Assembly (NCBI RefSeq): GCF_003330765.1
Contig: NZ_CP024902.1
Span: forward strand, 3,555,009 to 3,619,008
DNA from: Burkholderia pyrrocinia
GTDB lineage: Bacteria > Pseudomonadota > Gammaproteobacteria > Burkholderiales > Burkholderiaceae
Direction: 5' to 3'
Length of the DNA stretch: 64,000 nucleotides
Every line of letters starts with the position of its first letter. Within the stretch, counting starts at the first letter, position 1. Shown piece after piece: positions 47,829 to 56,033 of this stretch. The position numbers and the translations under genes were made by a program. The notes beneath the pieces were generated by a model. The model ran no database searches. It was given only the letters and a program-made list of their open reading frames with translations, and was not told the origin of the DNA.

Positions 47829-48916
47829 ACTGCGCTGCCCTCCGTCACGGCTTCGTTTTCATCGTGGTGGACATGGCGTGCCTCGGACGCGAGCAGCGTG
47901 GCCTTGCGGCGCACGCCCCAGCGATACCCGGACAGCGCACCGCCCTTTTGCACGACGCGGTGACACGGGATCGCAAGCGCGACCGGGTTCGACGCGCACG
48001 CGGACGCGACAGCGCGCACCGCGCGCGGCGAGCCGAGCGCCTCGGCAATCTCCGAGTAGCTGCGCGTTTCGCCGTATGGAATATGCGTCAGCGCCTCCCA
48101 CACGCGCTGCTGGAACGCGGTCGGCGCGATGTCGAGCGGCAGGTCGAACGCATGCCGCGTGCCGCCCAGGTACGCGCGGATCTGCGTGACGAACGGCGCG
48201 AGCCGTGCCGACGATTCAACCAGTTCGGCGCGCGCGAACGCGTCCTTCAATTCGCCGACGAGCAACGCCGGCTCGTCTCCAAACGCGATCCGGCAGATGC
48301 CCTGTTCGGTTGCGGCGACGAGCACCGTGCCGAGCGACGTCGATGCGGTCGCATAGTCGATCCGCAGGCCAGCGCCCTGGCGGCGGAACGCGGACGGCGC
48401 CATCCCGAGTTCGCGCGGCACCGACGCATAGAGCCGCGACGGCGAGTTGAAGCCCGCGTCGACGGCCGCCTGCGTGACCGGCTGCCCGCTTTGCAGCGCC
48501 TGCCGCAGCGCGGCGCCGCGCTGGGCGGCCTGGTACTGCCGCGGCGACACGCCGACCACGCGCTTGAAGAGCCGCTGAAGGTGGAACGGGCTGACGTGCA
48601 CGGCATCGCTCAGTTGCTGGAGCGTGAGCCGCTCGGCATGCGCGTCGAGCACCGCGCACGCGCGGTTGACGATCTCGAGCTCGCGCGGCAGCCCTTCCGG
48701 CTGGCAACGCTTGCAGGGCCGGAAGCCGGCCGCACGCGCGGCGGCTGGATCGACGAAGAAGGACACATGCTCGCGGCGCGGCAGCCGCGACGCGCAGGTC
48801 GGGCGGCAGAACACGCCGGTCGTGCGCACGGCATAGAAGAACGCGCCGTCCGCATGCGGATCGCGCTCGGTCACGGCGCCCCAGCGGGCATCGTCGGTCG
48901 GATAGGCGGTTTTCAT
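47825..48916 (-). CDS. ada: Ada: O6-methylguanine/phosphotriester methyltransferase and activator
   Basis: Bifunctional repair protein and transcription factor of the adaptive response, 363 residues. The N-terminal zinc module has Cys37, Cys41, Cys68 and Cys71 (the first accepts methyl from phosphotriesters). An AraC-type HTH follows (LTLQQLSDAVHVSPFHLQRLFKRVVG), then the O6-alkylguanine transferase domain with acceptor Cys318 in IPCHRVV. All parts are present and full length. alkA is coupled downstream. A palindrome lies just before the start. Confidence 0.95.
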   Translation of the reverse strand: MKTAYPTDDARWGAVTERDPHADGAFFYAVRTTGVFCRPTCASRLPRREHVSFFVDPAAARAAGFRPCKRCQPEGLPRELEIVNRACAVLDAHAERLTLQQLSDAVHVSPFHLQRLFKRVVGVSPRQYQAAQRGAALRQALQSGQPVTQAAVDAGFNSPSRLYASVPRELGMAPSAFRRQGAGLRIDYATASTSLGTVLVAATEQGICRIAFGDEPALLVGELKDAFARAELVESSARLAPFVTQIRAYLGGTRHAFDLPLDIAPTAFQQRVWEALTHIPYGETRSYSEIAEALGSPRAVRAVASACASNPVALAIPCHRVVQKGGALSGYRWGVRRKATLLASEARHVHHDENEAVTEGSAV

Positions 48917-48932
48917 CTGAACCTCGCACTCT

Positions 48933-48956
48933 CTAGTGTAGATGTGCCTACTCTAG
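48933..48956. promoter_or_regulatory. Palindrome upstream of ada
   Basis: 9-bp arms CTAGTGTAG / CTACTCTAG (one mismatch) with a 6-bp spacer, 17 bp before the ada start codon. The position suits an operator or core promoter of the adaptive-response operon. It does not match the E. coli Ada box. Confidence 0.55.
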
Positions 48957-49155
48957 ACATCGGCACGTGCCGTCGCGCCCCGAATCTTGCTCTGTGATTC
49001 GTGCCGGCGAATCGGGGTCACATCAATCGACAATCAATCGGACAAACCGCGTGCGCCGGCCGCTCCGACGCGGGTTTCGTCATCGACCCGTCACCATTTT
49101 GCTGCAGTGCGGATGCGACAAATCGCCGTCCTGACGTTTTTTTACACTCGAAATA

Positions 49156-49184
49156 TTGCGTCGCACCATCGCCGTGTGTATAGT
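49156..49184 (+). promoter_or_regulatory. Sigma-70 promoter of candidate small RNA
   Basis: TTGCGT (49156-49161), a 17-bp spacer and TATAGT (49179-49184), placing a transcription start near 49190. Confidence 0.7.
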
Positions 49185-49189
49185 TGGAA

Positions 49190-49257
49190 CTGTCTCCTCC
49201 ATGTCTCCTCCTGATATGGATTAAGCCCGTTCCGCTCTGCGTGAACGGGCTTTTTTT
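49190..49257 (+). ncRNA. Candidate small RNA with two anti-Shine-Dalgarno motifs
   Basis: About 68 nt between a good promoter and a strong terminator (10-bp stem 49223-49232 / 49243-49252, then seven Ts). The 5' part is C/U-rich and carries a perfect 10-nt tandem copy TGTCTCCTCC at 49191-49200 and 49202-49211. CUCCUCC is complementary to Shine-Dalgarno sequences, as in Hfq-dependent translational repressors. No open frame of note is inside. I cannot match it to a named Burkholderia small RNA with confidence. Confidence 0.72.
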
Positions 49258-49346
49258 CGTCCGTCGATTGTGCCGCGTTCCGGCGGGCGGCGCAGGCGCG
49301 ATGCGTCTACACTCGATGCTCGATGACCGCGAAGGAGTATCCGCCC

Positions 49347-49760
49347 ATGAAACCCACCATCCGCGCGATCGATCACATCGTGCTGCGCGTGACCGACATG
49401 GCGGCGATGACGCGCTTTTACTGCGACGCCGTCGGCTGCCACGTGGAGAAGGAACAGCCCGATCTGGGCCTCGTGCAGTTGCGCGCCGGCGATGCGCTGA
49501 TCGACCTGCTGTCGGTCGGCGGCCCGATCGACCGTCCCGACAGCGGCCCGCCCGGCACGGGACGCAACCTCGATCACCTGTGCCTGCGCGTCGAGCCGTT
49601 CGATCCCGACGCGCTGATCGCGCATTTCGCCGCGCATGGCGCGCAGCCGGGCGCTCCCGCGGAACGCTATGGCGCCGGCGGCTACGGGCCGTCGATCTAC
49701 CTGTTCGATCCGGAAGGCAACATGCTGGAATTCAAGGGGCCGCCGGCCGCGATCGGCTGA
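49347..49760 (+). CDS. VOC-family (glyoxalase-like) protein
   Basis: Protein of 137 residues with two beta-alpha-beta-beta-beta modules: IRAIDHIVLRVTDMAAMTRFYCDAVGC and NLDHLCLRVEPFDPDALIAHFAAHG, ending YLFDPEGNMLEFKG. Metal-ligand positions His (IDHIV), His (LDHLC) and Glu (MLEFKG) are visible. The substrate is unknown. The start at 49347 follows AAGGAG nine bases upstream; the earlier ATG at 49323 has no clear ribosome site. Confidence 0.88.
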   Translation: MKPTIRAIDHIVLRVTDMAAMTRFYCDAVGCHVEKEQPDLGLVQLRAGDALIDLLSVGGPIDRPDSGPPGTGRNLDHLCLRVEPFDPDALIAHFAAHGAQPGAPAERYGAGGYGPSIYLFDPEGNMLEFKGPPAAIG

Positions 49761-49781
49761 ACGCGGCCGGTGCGCGGGCCG

Positions 49782-50336
49782 TCACGCGCCCGCGCGCGCC
49801 TTCAGGACCGTCCATTCGACCGCGACCGGATCGTGGTCGGCGCTCGAGATCCACGCCGTGCCGTCCTGCACCGTGCACTGCAGGCGCATCGTGCGCTCCG
49901 CGAGCTGCCCGAGCGCGGTCGCGACGCCGTCGGCAAGCAACAGCACCTGCACGTTGCGCAGCCGCTCGACCTTGCTGCGCACACCCTGCCACCAGATATC
50001 CGACGCCTTGCCGCCGTACGCGATCACCGTGACCTGCCCCGCGCGGCCGGCCGCCTTCGAGATGCGCCGTTCGTCGGGCTGGCCGGCCTCGATCCAGACG
50101 TCGATCGCGCCCGTCAGGTCCTTCTGCCACAGATCGGGCTCGTCGACGTCCGACAGCCCCTTGCAGAATTCGAGCCGCTCGTGCGCGAACAGCGCGAACG
50201 CGACGATGCGCACCATCATCCGGTCGTCGGTTTCCGATGGATGGCGCGCCACCGTCAGCGCGTGATCGGCGTAGTAATGCCGATCCATATCGGCGATTTG
50301 CAGTTCGGCTTTGTAGATCGTGGATTTCAGCGCCAT
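49782..50336 (-). CDS. yaeQ: YaeQ family protein
   Basis: Protein of 184 residues, YaeQ family (PD-(D/E)XK-like fold): MALKSTIYKAELQIADMDRHYY, RHPSETDDRMMVRIVAFALFA, DEPDLWQKD and DVWIEAGQPDERRISKAAGRA. No biochemical role is settled. The start is at the conserved MALKSTIYK (50336). Confidence 0.93.
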   Translation of the reverse strand: MALKSTIYKAELQIADMDRHYYADHALTVARHPSETDDRMMVRIVAFALFAHERLEFCKGLSDVDEPDLWQKDLTGAIDVWIEAGQPDERRISKAAGRAGQVTVIAYGGKASDIWWQGVRSKVERLRNVQVLLLADGVATALGQLAERTMRLQCTVQDGTAWISSADHDPVAVEWTVLKARAGA

Positions 50337-50430
50337 GCGGATGCGGCCCGGGCGGGCATTCGGTTCGGTCGGGCCGTGATGATACCGAATGCGCGCCGTC
50401 CGGCGCGTGTCATGTGCGACCCACAGCACA

Positions 50431-50454
50431 ACGGCCCGGCATCGGCCGGGCCGT
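50431..50454 (-). terminator. Possible terminator after the 115-residue exported protein gene
   Basis: 9-bp perfect stem (ACGGCCCGG arms) with a 6-nt loop on the minus strand, with short T-rich flanks only. Confidence 0.4.
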
Positions 50455-50515
50455 GTTCGGTTCGCGCCGCCGGCTCATCGGGCCGGCGCGCTCGCGCGTC
50501 GTGCGACTGCGCGGG

Positions 50516-50863
50516 TTATTGCTTGACGAAGCGCGAATCGGTCCAGAGACCCTGCTGGTCGCTGTTGTCGGCGCTGACGAACTGCACGTCGCCCTGGTCG
50601 ACCGACACCACGCGGAAGCGCTGGCCTTCCGGCACCGACAGGCAACGGTAGTCGTCGAAGTACTGCTGCTTCGCCTGCGACTTGCCGTCACGCTCGTGAC
50701 CCAGTACGGAGTCCAGATTGTCTTTCGACAGGCAGCCCCATGCGTTCTTCGTCAGCTGGATTTCCTGCTTCGGCTTGACGGCCGAATCGCCGCCTGCCTG
50801 GGCAATCGACACCACGGCAAATGCGCCGACGAGGGCAAAAAGGATACCGGTTCGTTTCATCAT
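50516..50863 (-). CDS. Small exported protein of unknown function
   Basis: Protein of 115 residues with a clean signal peptide (MMKRTGILFALVGAFAVVS, cleavage after AQA near residue 23). The mature part has two cysteines (WGCLSK and YRCLSV), likely one disulfide, and ends with a beta-rich segment. I do not recognise the family. The ATG at 50863 follows GGAG at seven bases. Confidence 0.8.
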   Translation of the reverse strand: MMKRTGILFALVGAFAVVSIAQAGGDSAVKPKQEIQLTKNAWGCLSKDNLDSVLGHERDGKSQAKQQYFDDYRCLSVPEGQRFRVVSVDQGDVQFVSADNSDQQGLWTDSRFVKQ

Positions 50864-51364
50864 GTTCTGTCTCCAGGCTTGCGGGCACCAGGCTTGGGTT
50901 AGCTATGTGTTTAAAGATGATCGTGAACCCGCGTTTTTCACTTTAGAAGACCGGCAAGCGATAGCAAGCACATTTGTTGTGCGACCGCAATAGCGGCGGA
51001 TTGTCGCACCCCGCACGCAGCCCGTTTTACGCGCAATGCGCGCGGGGTGCGCTGCCTGCCGCGCAGTGGACAGGCCCGTGACGTCGGGCGGAAAACGTTG
51101 CCCGGCAAGGCTTTCAGCAGAATTACAACGCACCGGTTGAACGGTTTGGATAATCCATTTCGATATCCCGACCATTTTGATGCGTTGCACATAAAGTCAT
51201 CCGAAACGATCCGACTTTACCGCAGCGCGGAATCGCACTTACCTGATACAAGAAAAATGCCAGGTATAAGCGCACCCGTATTTATCCGTATTTCCCCGCA
51301 TACGGCCGACGCCCGTGGCGGTCCTGCCGCACGCATCTTTCATCGGAGTTTTACCCGGCTTTAT
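50864..51364. other. Intergenic region between convergent-facing flanks
   Basis: About 500 bp, A+T-richer than neighbours in places (50890-50990 and 51140-51300). No credible gene, tRNA or terminator seen. It includes the promoter of the small exported protein. Confidence 0.45.
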
Positions 51365-51907
51365 TCAGGCCGATTGCTGATGCTCGAAATAATCGCGCTG
51401 GAAGATGCACATGCGATAAGCATTGTGATACGCGCCGTTTCCGAAAAATTCTTCCTTCAATTCGGCCTCGTGCTGGAATCCGCATTTCTCGTACACGTGA
51501 ATCGCCGCTGCATTCGACGTATCGACGATCAGGTACAGCTTGCGCATGTTCAGCACCTTGAATGCGTACTCGATCGCGAGGCGTGTCGCCTGGCCCGCAT
51601 AGCCGCGCCCCTGGCATTGCGGCGCGATGATGATCTGGAACTCGCCGCGGCGATGGATGTAGTCGAGCTCGATCAGCTCGACGAGGCCGACCAGTTCGCC
51701 TTGCGCATCGACCGCGACGAAACGGCGCTCGCGCTGGTCGTGCACGTGACGATCGTACAGTTGTGACAGTTCCGAGAAGGTTTCGTACGGCTCCTCGAAC
51801 CAGTAGCGCATGATCTTCGCGTCGTTGTTCATCTCGTGGACGAAGCGCAGGTCCTGGCGCTCCAGCGGCCGCAGCGCGAGCGTGTTGGTATCGTTCTGGA
51901 GTTGCAT
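51365..51907 (-). CDS. speG: Spermidine N1-acetyltransferase
   Basis: GNAT acetyltransferase of 180 residues that acetylates spermidine or spermine. Matches SpeG along its length: [40 protein letters not shown], acetyl-CoA loop [20 protein letters not shown] and the [21 protein letters not shown] segment. The start at 51907 is chosen because AAGGA then sits seven bases upstream; the in-frame ATG at 51913 is too close. Confidence 0.92.
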   Translation of the reverse strand: MQLQNDTNTLALRPLERQDLRFVHEMNNDAKIMRYWFEEPYETFSELSQLYDRHVHDQRERRFVAVDAQGELVGLVELIELDYIHRRGEFQIIIAPQCQGRGYAGQATRLAIEYAFKVLNMRKLYLIVDTSNAAAIHVYEKCGFQHEAELKEEFFGNGAYHNAYRMCIFQRDYFEHQQSA

Positions 51908-52049
51908 GTTCATGTCCTTTTTTGATGCCGGCGCACGTGCGGAACGCCCGTGTTCGGGCCCGTTCCGCACTGTAAGAAGTTGAACGCGGGCGAAGTTCAG
52001 AGCCTAGAATGGGAGCAAGGGTTCCTGCCACCGCAAGGAGGCTATCGTG

Positions 52050-52217
52050 ATGGAGCAAGTCATACTCGGAATTTTCCTCGTGCTGCCGCTCGTCATCGTG
52101 GCGGCGCTGTTCTCCGACGAACTTTGGCAGGAGCATCGGCGTCAGCATCCGCGCGACGAAAACGCACCGCACATCGACTGGAAGCATCCGTGGCGCCGCG
52201 TGCGACGCGGGCATTGA
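52050..52217 (+). CDS. Small membrane protein (55 aa)
   Basis: Short gene with a strong ribosome site (AAGGAGG at 52035-52041, eight bases before the ATG). It encodes a single hydrophobic helix (MEQVILGIFLVLPLVIVAAL) followed by a charged cytoplasmic tail rich in His, Arg and Asp/Glu, ending RVRRGH. Family unknown. The quality of the ribosome site and the transmembrane pattern support it as real. Confidence 0.68.
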   Translation: MEQVILGIFLVLPLVIVAALFSDELWQEHRRQHPRDENAPHIDWKHPWRRVRRGH

Positions 52218-52344
52218 GTCGATCGCCGTCCATCCGCAGGGCGCCCAGGTCGGGCCGCCCCGAGTCGTGCAACGCGTGGCGTGCCCCTTGGTGCACCCCT
52301 ATTCCGCTTCGATCCCATTCCCGCTCAACCCGCGAGACGCCGAC

Positions 52345-52593
52345 GTGAACAACAAGCCCGCTCTCCCTCCGCACGATATCCCTCACGAAACGATCGATCT
52401 GCAGATCGCCGACGTGCTGGCGGCCGTCCGCTACCCGGCGAACAAGGATGCAATCGTCGATGCCGCGCGCGACGCCGGCGCCAGCAACGAAGTGCTGTCG
52501 ATGCTCGACGGCCTGCCCGAACAGGACTACGCGGACGTCAACGCCGTCACGCACTGGGTCGCCGGCAACTTCGGCCCGGGGCTCGGCATTTGA
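52345..52593 (+). CDS. DUF2795 protein
   Basis: Protein of 82 residues from the GTG at 52345 (108 from an earlier GTG at 52267). The DUF2795 pattern is clear: VRYPANKDAIVDAARDAGASNEVLSMLDGLPEQDYADVNAVTHWV. The function of the family is unknown. The start is uncertain, since neither GTG has a convincing ribosome site. Confidence 0.75.
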   Translation: MNNKPALPPHDIPHETIDLQIADVLAAVRYPANKDAIVDAARDAGASNEVLSMLDGLPEQDYADVNAVTHWVAGNFGPGLGI

Positions 52594-52702
52594 GCGCGAG
52601 CGAATAACGCGATAGGATCGGACCGCACCGGTCGCGCCGCGGCCGGATGCGTGGCGCCCGGCGCAAGACCGGGCGTTTCAGCACGCGTGCCCGGGGGACT
52701 CC

Positions 52703-54061
52703 ATGGAAGGCATCCTGATCCAGCATACGACGCGACGTCAGCTCTGGTTCGGCGCGCTGACGACGCTCGTCATCGTGCTCGTGCTCGGGATCGCCGCGCC
52801 GCACGCAAACGTCGCACTGCCGGCCGTCGAGCCGTTCATGCCGATGTGCGCACTCACCGTGTTCACGACCGCGAGCATCGCGGCGTTCTTTCTCGGCGCG
52901 CAGTTCACCGTGACGCGCCAGCCCGTGCTCGGCGCGCTCGGCGGCGCCTATGCGTTCACCGCACTCGCCGTCGCGCTGCAGCTGCTCACCTTTCCCGGCG
53001 TGTTCGCGCCGCATGGCCTGCTCGGTGCGCGCCCGCAAAGCGCCGCGTGGATGTGGATCTTCTGGCACGCGGGCTTTCCGTGTTTCGTGATGGCCGCGCT
53101 GCTCGCGCGCGAACGACTGACGCGCACACCGGTCGGCACGCAGCAGACACGCCGGTGGACGGTCGCGCTCGTCGGCGGGCCTGCCGCCGCGGCCGCGCTG
53201 CTGTGCGCGCTCGCGCTGAACGTGTCGCTGCCGCCCGCGTTCCATTCGCCCGGCGACACGGCCGTGCTGCCCGTCAGCGGCGTCGCGCTCGCCGTGTGGA
53301 TACTCAATGCGCTCGCGCTCGTTGCCGTGCTGGTCACGGGCCGGCTGCGCACGACGCTCGACCTGTGGCTCGCGATCGCCGTGCTCGCGTGCCTCACCGA
53401 CACGACGCTGAACCTGTTGACCGCAAACCGCTTCACGGTCGGCTGGTATGTCGCACGCGTGTTCAGCATGTTCACGCCCGGCGTGCTCGTGTGTGTGCTC
53501 GCCTGGGAAGTGACGACGCTGTACCAGCAGTTGTTCGAGGCGCACGCGACGCTGATTCGTTCTTCCGCGCGCGACGGGCTGACGGGCGCGTTCAACCGCA
53601 GCCACTTCAACGATCATTTCCACACGCTGTTCCTGCAGGCCAGAAGGCAAGGCGAACCGCTGTCGCTGCTGATGGTCGATGTCGATCACTTCAAGGCGTA
53701 CAACGACGCGTTCGGTCACGTGAAGGGCGATGCGTGCCTGATCGCGGTCGCGAATGCGCTGGCCGGCGCCGTGAGGCGGCCCGCGGATATCGTCGCGCGT
53801 TACGGCGGCGAGGAGTTCGCGATCGTGCTGCCGAACACGGGTGCGCGCGGCGCGCGGGTGGTCGCCGACGAGTCGCGCGAAGCGGTGCTGCGGCTCGATC
53901 TCGCGATGCCTGCTTCGCCGGCCGGGCGCGTCAGCGTGAGCGTCGGCTGTGCGACCGTGTCGGCCGACGATCTGTCGACGCCCGATGCATTGATCGAAGC
54001 CGCCGATGCCGCGCTGTATCGTGCGAAGGATACGGGGCGAAACAGGGTCGTCGTCGCCTGA
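52703..54061 (+). CDS. Diguanylate cyclase with MASE4-type membrane sensor
   Basis: Makes cyclic di-GMP from two GTP. It has 452 residues: about eight hydrophobic helices in an N-terminal MASE4-like sensor (residues 15-270), then a GGDEF domain starting RDGLTGAFNRSHF. The active site reads GGEEF, which is catalytically competent, and an RxxD inhibitory site (RPAD) lies five residues before it, indicating product feedback. No EAL domain. The sensed signal is unknown. Confidence 0.93.
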   Translation: MEGILIQHTTRRQLWFGALTTLVIVLVLGIAAPHANVALPAVEPFMPMCALTVFTTASIAAFFLGAQFTVTRQPVLGALGGAYAFTALAVALQLLTFPGVFAPHGLLGARPQSAAWMWIFWHAGFPCFVMAALLARERLTRTPVGTQQTRRWTVALVGGPAAAAALLCALALNVSLPPAFHSPGDTAVLPVSGVALAVWILNALALVAVLVTGRLRTTLDLWLAIAVLACLTDTTLNLLTANRFTVGWYVARVFSMFTPGVLVCVLAWEVTTLYQQLFEAHATLIRSSARDGLTGAFNRSHFNDHFHTLFLQARRQGEPLSLLMVDVDHFKAYNDAFGHVKGDACLIAVANALAGAVRRPADIVARYGGEEFAIVLPNTGARGARVVADESREAVLRLDLAMPASPAGRVSVSVGCATVSADDLSTPDALIEAADAALYRAKDTGRNRVVVA

Positions 54062-54086
54062 ATACGTCTGCTGTTTCGGGCATTTG

Positions 54087-54107
54087 TTCCGGTCATTTTG
54101 ACCGGAA
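54087..54107 (+). terminator. Hairpin after the diguanylate cyclase gene
   Basis: 9-bp perfect stem (TTCCGGTCA arms) with a TTT loop, 26 bp after the stop. The T tract is poor, so termination is tentative. Confidence 0.5.
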
Positions 54108-54212
54108 TAATCTGCCGTTACGGATTGCGCAACAGGGATACCAACGCTTACAGCCGGTGTTGCGGGCGCTCGCTATGCTGGGTTTCATATTGAACCCGAG
54201 CAGGTGACCGCG

Positions 54213-54338
54213 ATGAAGAAGACCCTTTTGCTGATTGCCGGCGTCGCCGTATTGTTGAGCGGCTGCATCGTGGTGCCTGATGGTGGCGGGTATTACGGTG
54301 GTGGTGGCGGGTATTACCATCACCGTCATTGGGATTGA
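54213..54338 (+). CDS. Small lipoprotein (41 aa)
   Basis: Very short gene coding a lipoprotein signal peptide (MKKTLLLIAGVAVLLSGC, lipobox LSGC with Cys18) and a mature part of 24 residues rich in Gly, Tyr and His (GGGYY and HHRHW). Similar tiny Gly/Tyr/His lipoproteins occur in Burkholderia. No function known. Confidence 0.72.
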   Translation: MKKTLLLIAGVAVLLSGCIVVPDGGGYYGGGGGYYHHRHWD

Positions 54339-54813
54339 TGTCGTGAAGCGTGAGGCGCTTCGACGGGAGGATGGCCGAGGCAGGCGTCGTCCCGATTATG
54401 CGCCGTTCGGATAGGGCGACGATTTCGTCGGCCGTCGCACGCCGCGTTGGCCTGAATTCTGGTCGGATGACAGGAAGTCTACCGACTGACATCGTCCAGG
54501 CCATACGCCACATCACGCGCAGACACATCACGCGCAGAACATTTCCTTGTTCCCAACTTGAAATCGAACGACCGGGACACCCACGGGGCACGGGGTTCCC
54601 GGCCGTCGGCCGGTCGGAAATCCCCCTGAAGAAATCAAGCAACCGCGCTGCTCGGCCAGCGCAATCGCGCGCGCTCGGTTGGCGCAATCGGTAAAATCGA
54701 ACAATTCATATTAGTTACGGATACCGAATCATATTCGTCCGATTGATCCACGTTTCTTACTTGGAATAGCGTCTCTAGGCGGGTTATTCCATTTACTGAG
54801 ACAGGGAAGCCGG
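54339..54813. other. Intergenic region before the PAAR cassette
   Basis: About 475 bp with no convincing gene. A 15-bp direct repeat (CACATCACGCGCAGA) occurs at 54509 and 54524. From about 54690 the sequence becomes A+T-rich and should hold the promoter of the type VI cassette. Confidence 0.5.
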
Positions 54814-55473
54814 ATGAAAAACGAGCACGAAGCACCGACGCATCTTTTTGCCACCATTGGCGCTCTCACGGAACGCGGCGGACGCGTCACCGCAGCAACC
54901 AGCGGACTCACCTTGGCCGGGCTGGAAGTAGCCCGCGTGGGCGACGTCGTGACCTACGACGACGGCAGCGAGGCCGTGATCATTGATGGGGCGGGACACG
55001 TCCATAGCGGCGACAAGCCCTTTGCATTGGTTGGCAGCCGCTTGAGCAATGGCGATCGCATTACCGAAACGCTGCGCACCGCATGGGGCATTCATGTGCC
55101 CGAGGGACGAAGCATTCCGGGGCTATTCGATCCGGCCTATGTGCCGCCGCCCGCACCGCCCACCTACAGACTGGCGGTACGCGGCGCGACGACGGCACGC
55201 GGCGGCGTGTTGCGCGAGCCGTCCGGCACGTGGGAAGTAGCAGAGCACTTGGGCAAGGCAGGCGCCGTAGGCGACCTGATCCACTATCCGGATGGCTCGA
55301 CCGCGCGCATTGCGAATGGCTTGGGTTTAGCCGACCGCCCTGACTTCGCGCCGCTCGCATTCGTCGGCAGCGAACTCGATAACGGCGACACGATCACCGA
55401 CAGTCCCGAGCGACACGGTGAGGCGTCGTCCGTCGTATTCACCCTCGTCCCCCATTCGCCCCAAGCCGGCTGA
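54814..55473 (+). CDS. Tandem PAAR-domain protein, type VI secretion tip
   Basis: Protein of 219 residues with two PAAR-like repeats. The first (about 11-88) reads FATIGALTERGGRV ... VGDVVTYDDGSEAVIIDG ... LVGSRLSNGDRITE; the second (about 118-200) reads LAVRGATTARGGVL ... VGDLIHYPDGSTARIANG ... FVGSELDNGDTITD. PAAR proteins cap the VgrG spike and carry effectors. A duplicated PAAR in one chain is unusual. It starts a five- or six-gene rightward cassette; no vgrG is adjacent. Confidence 0.8.
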   Translation: MKNEHEAPTHLFATIGALTERGGRVTAATSGLTLAGLEVARVGDVVTYDDGSEAVIIDGAGHVHSGDKPFALVGSRLSNGDRITETLRTAWGIHVPEGRSIPGLFDPAYVPPPAPPTYRLAVRGATTARGGVLREPSGTWEVAEHLGKAGAVGDLIHYPDGSTARIANGLGLADRPDFAPLAFVGSELDNGDTITDSPERHGEASSVVFTLVPHSPQAG

Positions 55474-55483
55474 GGTGGCCGCG

Positions 55484-56029
55484 ATGATTCGCTACTTTCT
55501 TGCAAAAGGCGATCGCGCCAGGGATGCGGTGATTATCGAAGGGCTCGACTCCGTAACCTGTTCGAACCCGCCGCCGAGCGTCAATATCGCCACGCTCGAC
55601 ATGAAAACCTACTGCACGGCCTGCAAGCGGGAGGGATACATCGCACCGCTGGGGCCCCGTTGGCCGGGTACAGGCCCAAACGGCAAGCAATGGGCATTGA
55701 GCGGGGATATCAATGTCTGCGGCTGCAGTCCGCCGCCCGTCTTCTACGCCGAACGCGGCATGCAAATGACCTTCACCGCCGCCCAGGTCGCGACGTTGAA
55801 CGGAGGCAAGCCCGGCGCTGCTCACTTGTCGCCCACGCCATCGGATGTCGCGCACGACGAGCAATTTACCTTGCTCGATGACGCGCGCCGCCCGCTCGCA
55901 AACGTCCGTTACCGAATCGTTACCCAAACCGGGCAATCCTTCACCGGCATCACGGACGCGGCCGGACGAACGTCTCGAATCGCCACCGACGCAGCGGCAT
56001 CCTTGAAAATCTATACGAAAGGATACTGA
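55484..56029 (+). CDS. PAAR-domain protein with C-terminal beta domain
   Basis: Protein of 181 residues. Residues 1-105 match the Burkholderia PAAR subgroup MIRYFLAKGDRARDAVIIEGLD ... YCTACKREGYI ... GPRWPG ... WALSGDINVCGCSPPP, with Cys pairs likely binding metal. Residues 125-181 (DEQFTLLDDARRPLANVRYRIVT to IYTKGY) resemble the transthyretin-like beta extension that links PAAR tips to effectors. The start at 55484 is at the conserved MIRY. The effector gene starts 4 bp after its stop. Confidence 0.85.
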   Translation: MIRYFLAKGDRARDAVIIEGLDSVTCSNPPPSVNIATLDMKTYCTACKREGYIAPLGPRWPGTGPNGKQWALSGDINVCGCSPPPVFYAERGMQMTFTAAQVATLNGGKPGAAHLSPTPSDVAHDEQFTLLDDARRPLANVRYRIVTQTGQSFTGITDAAGRTSRIATDAAASLKIYTKGY

Positions 56030-56033
56030 AGCA

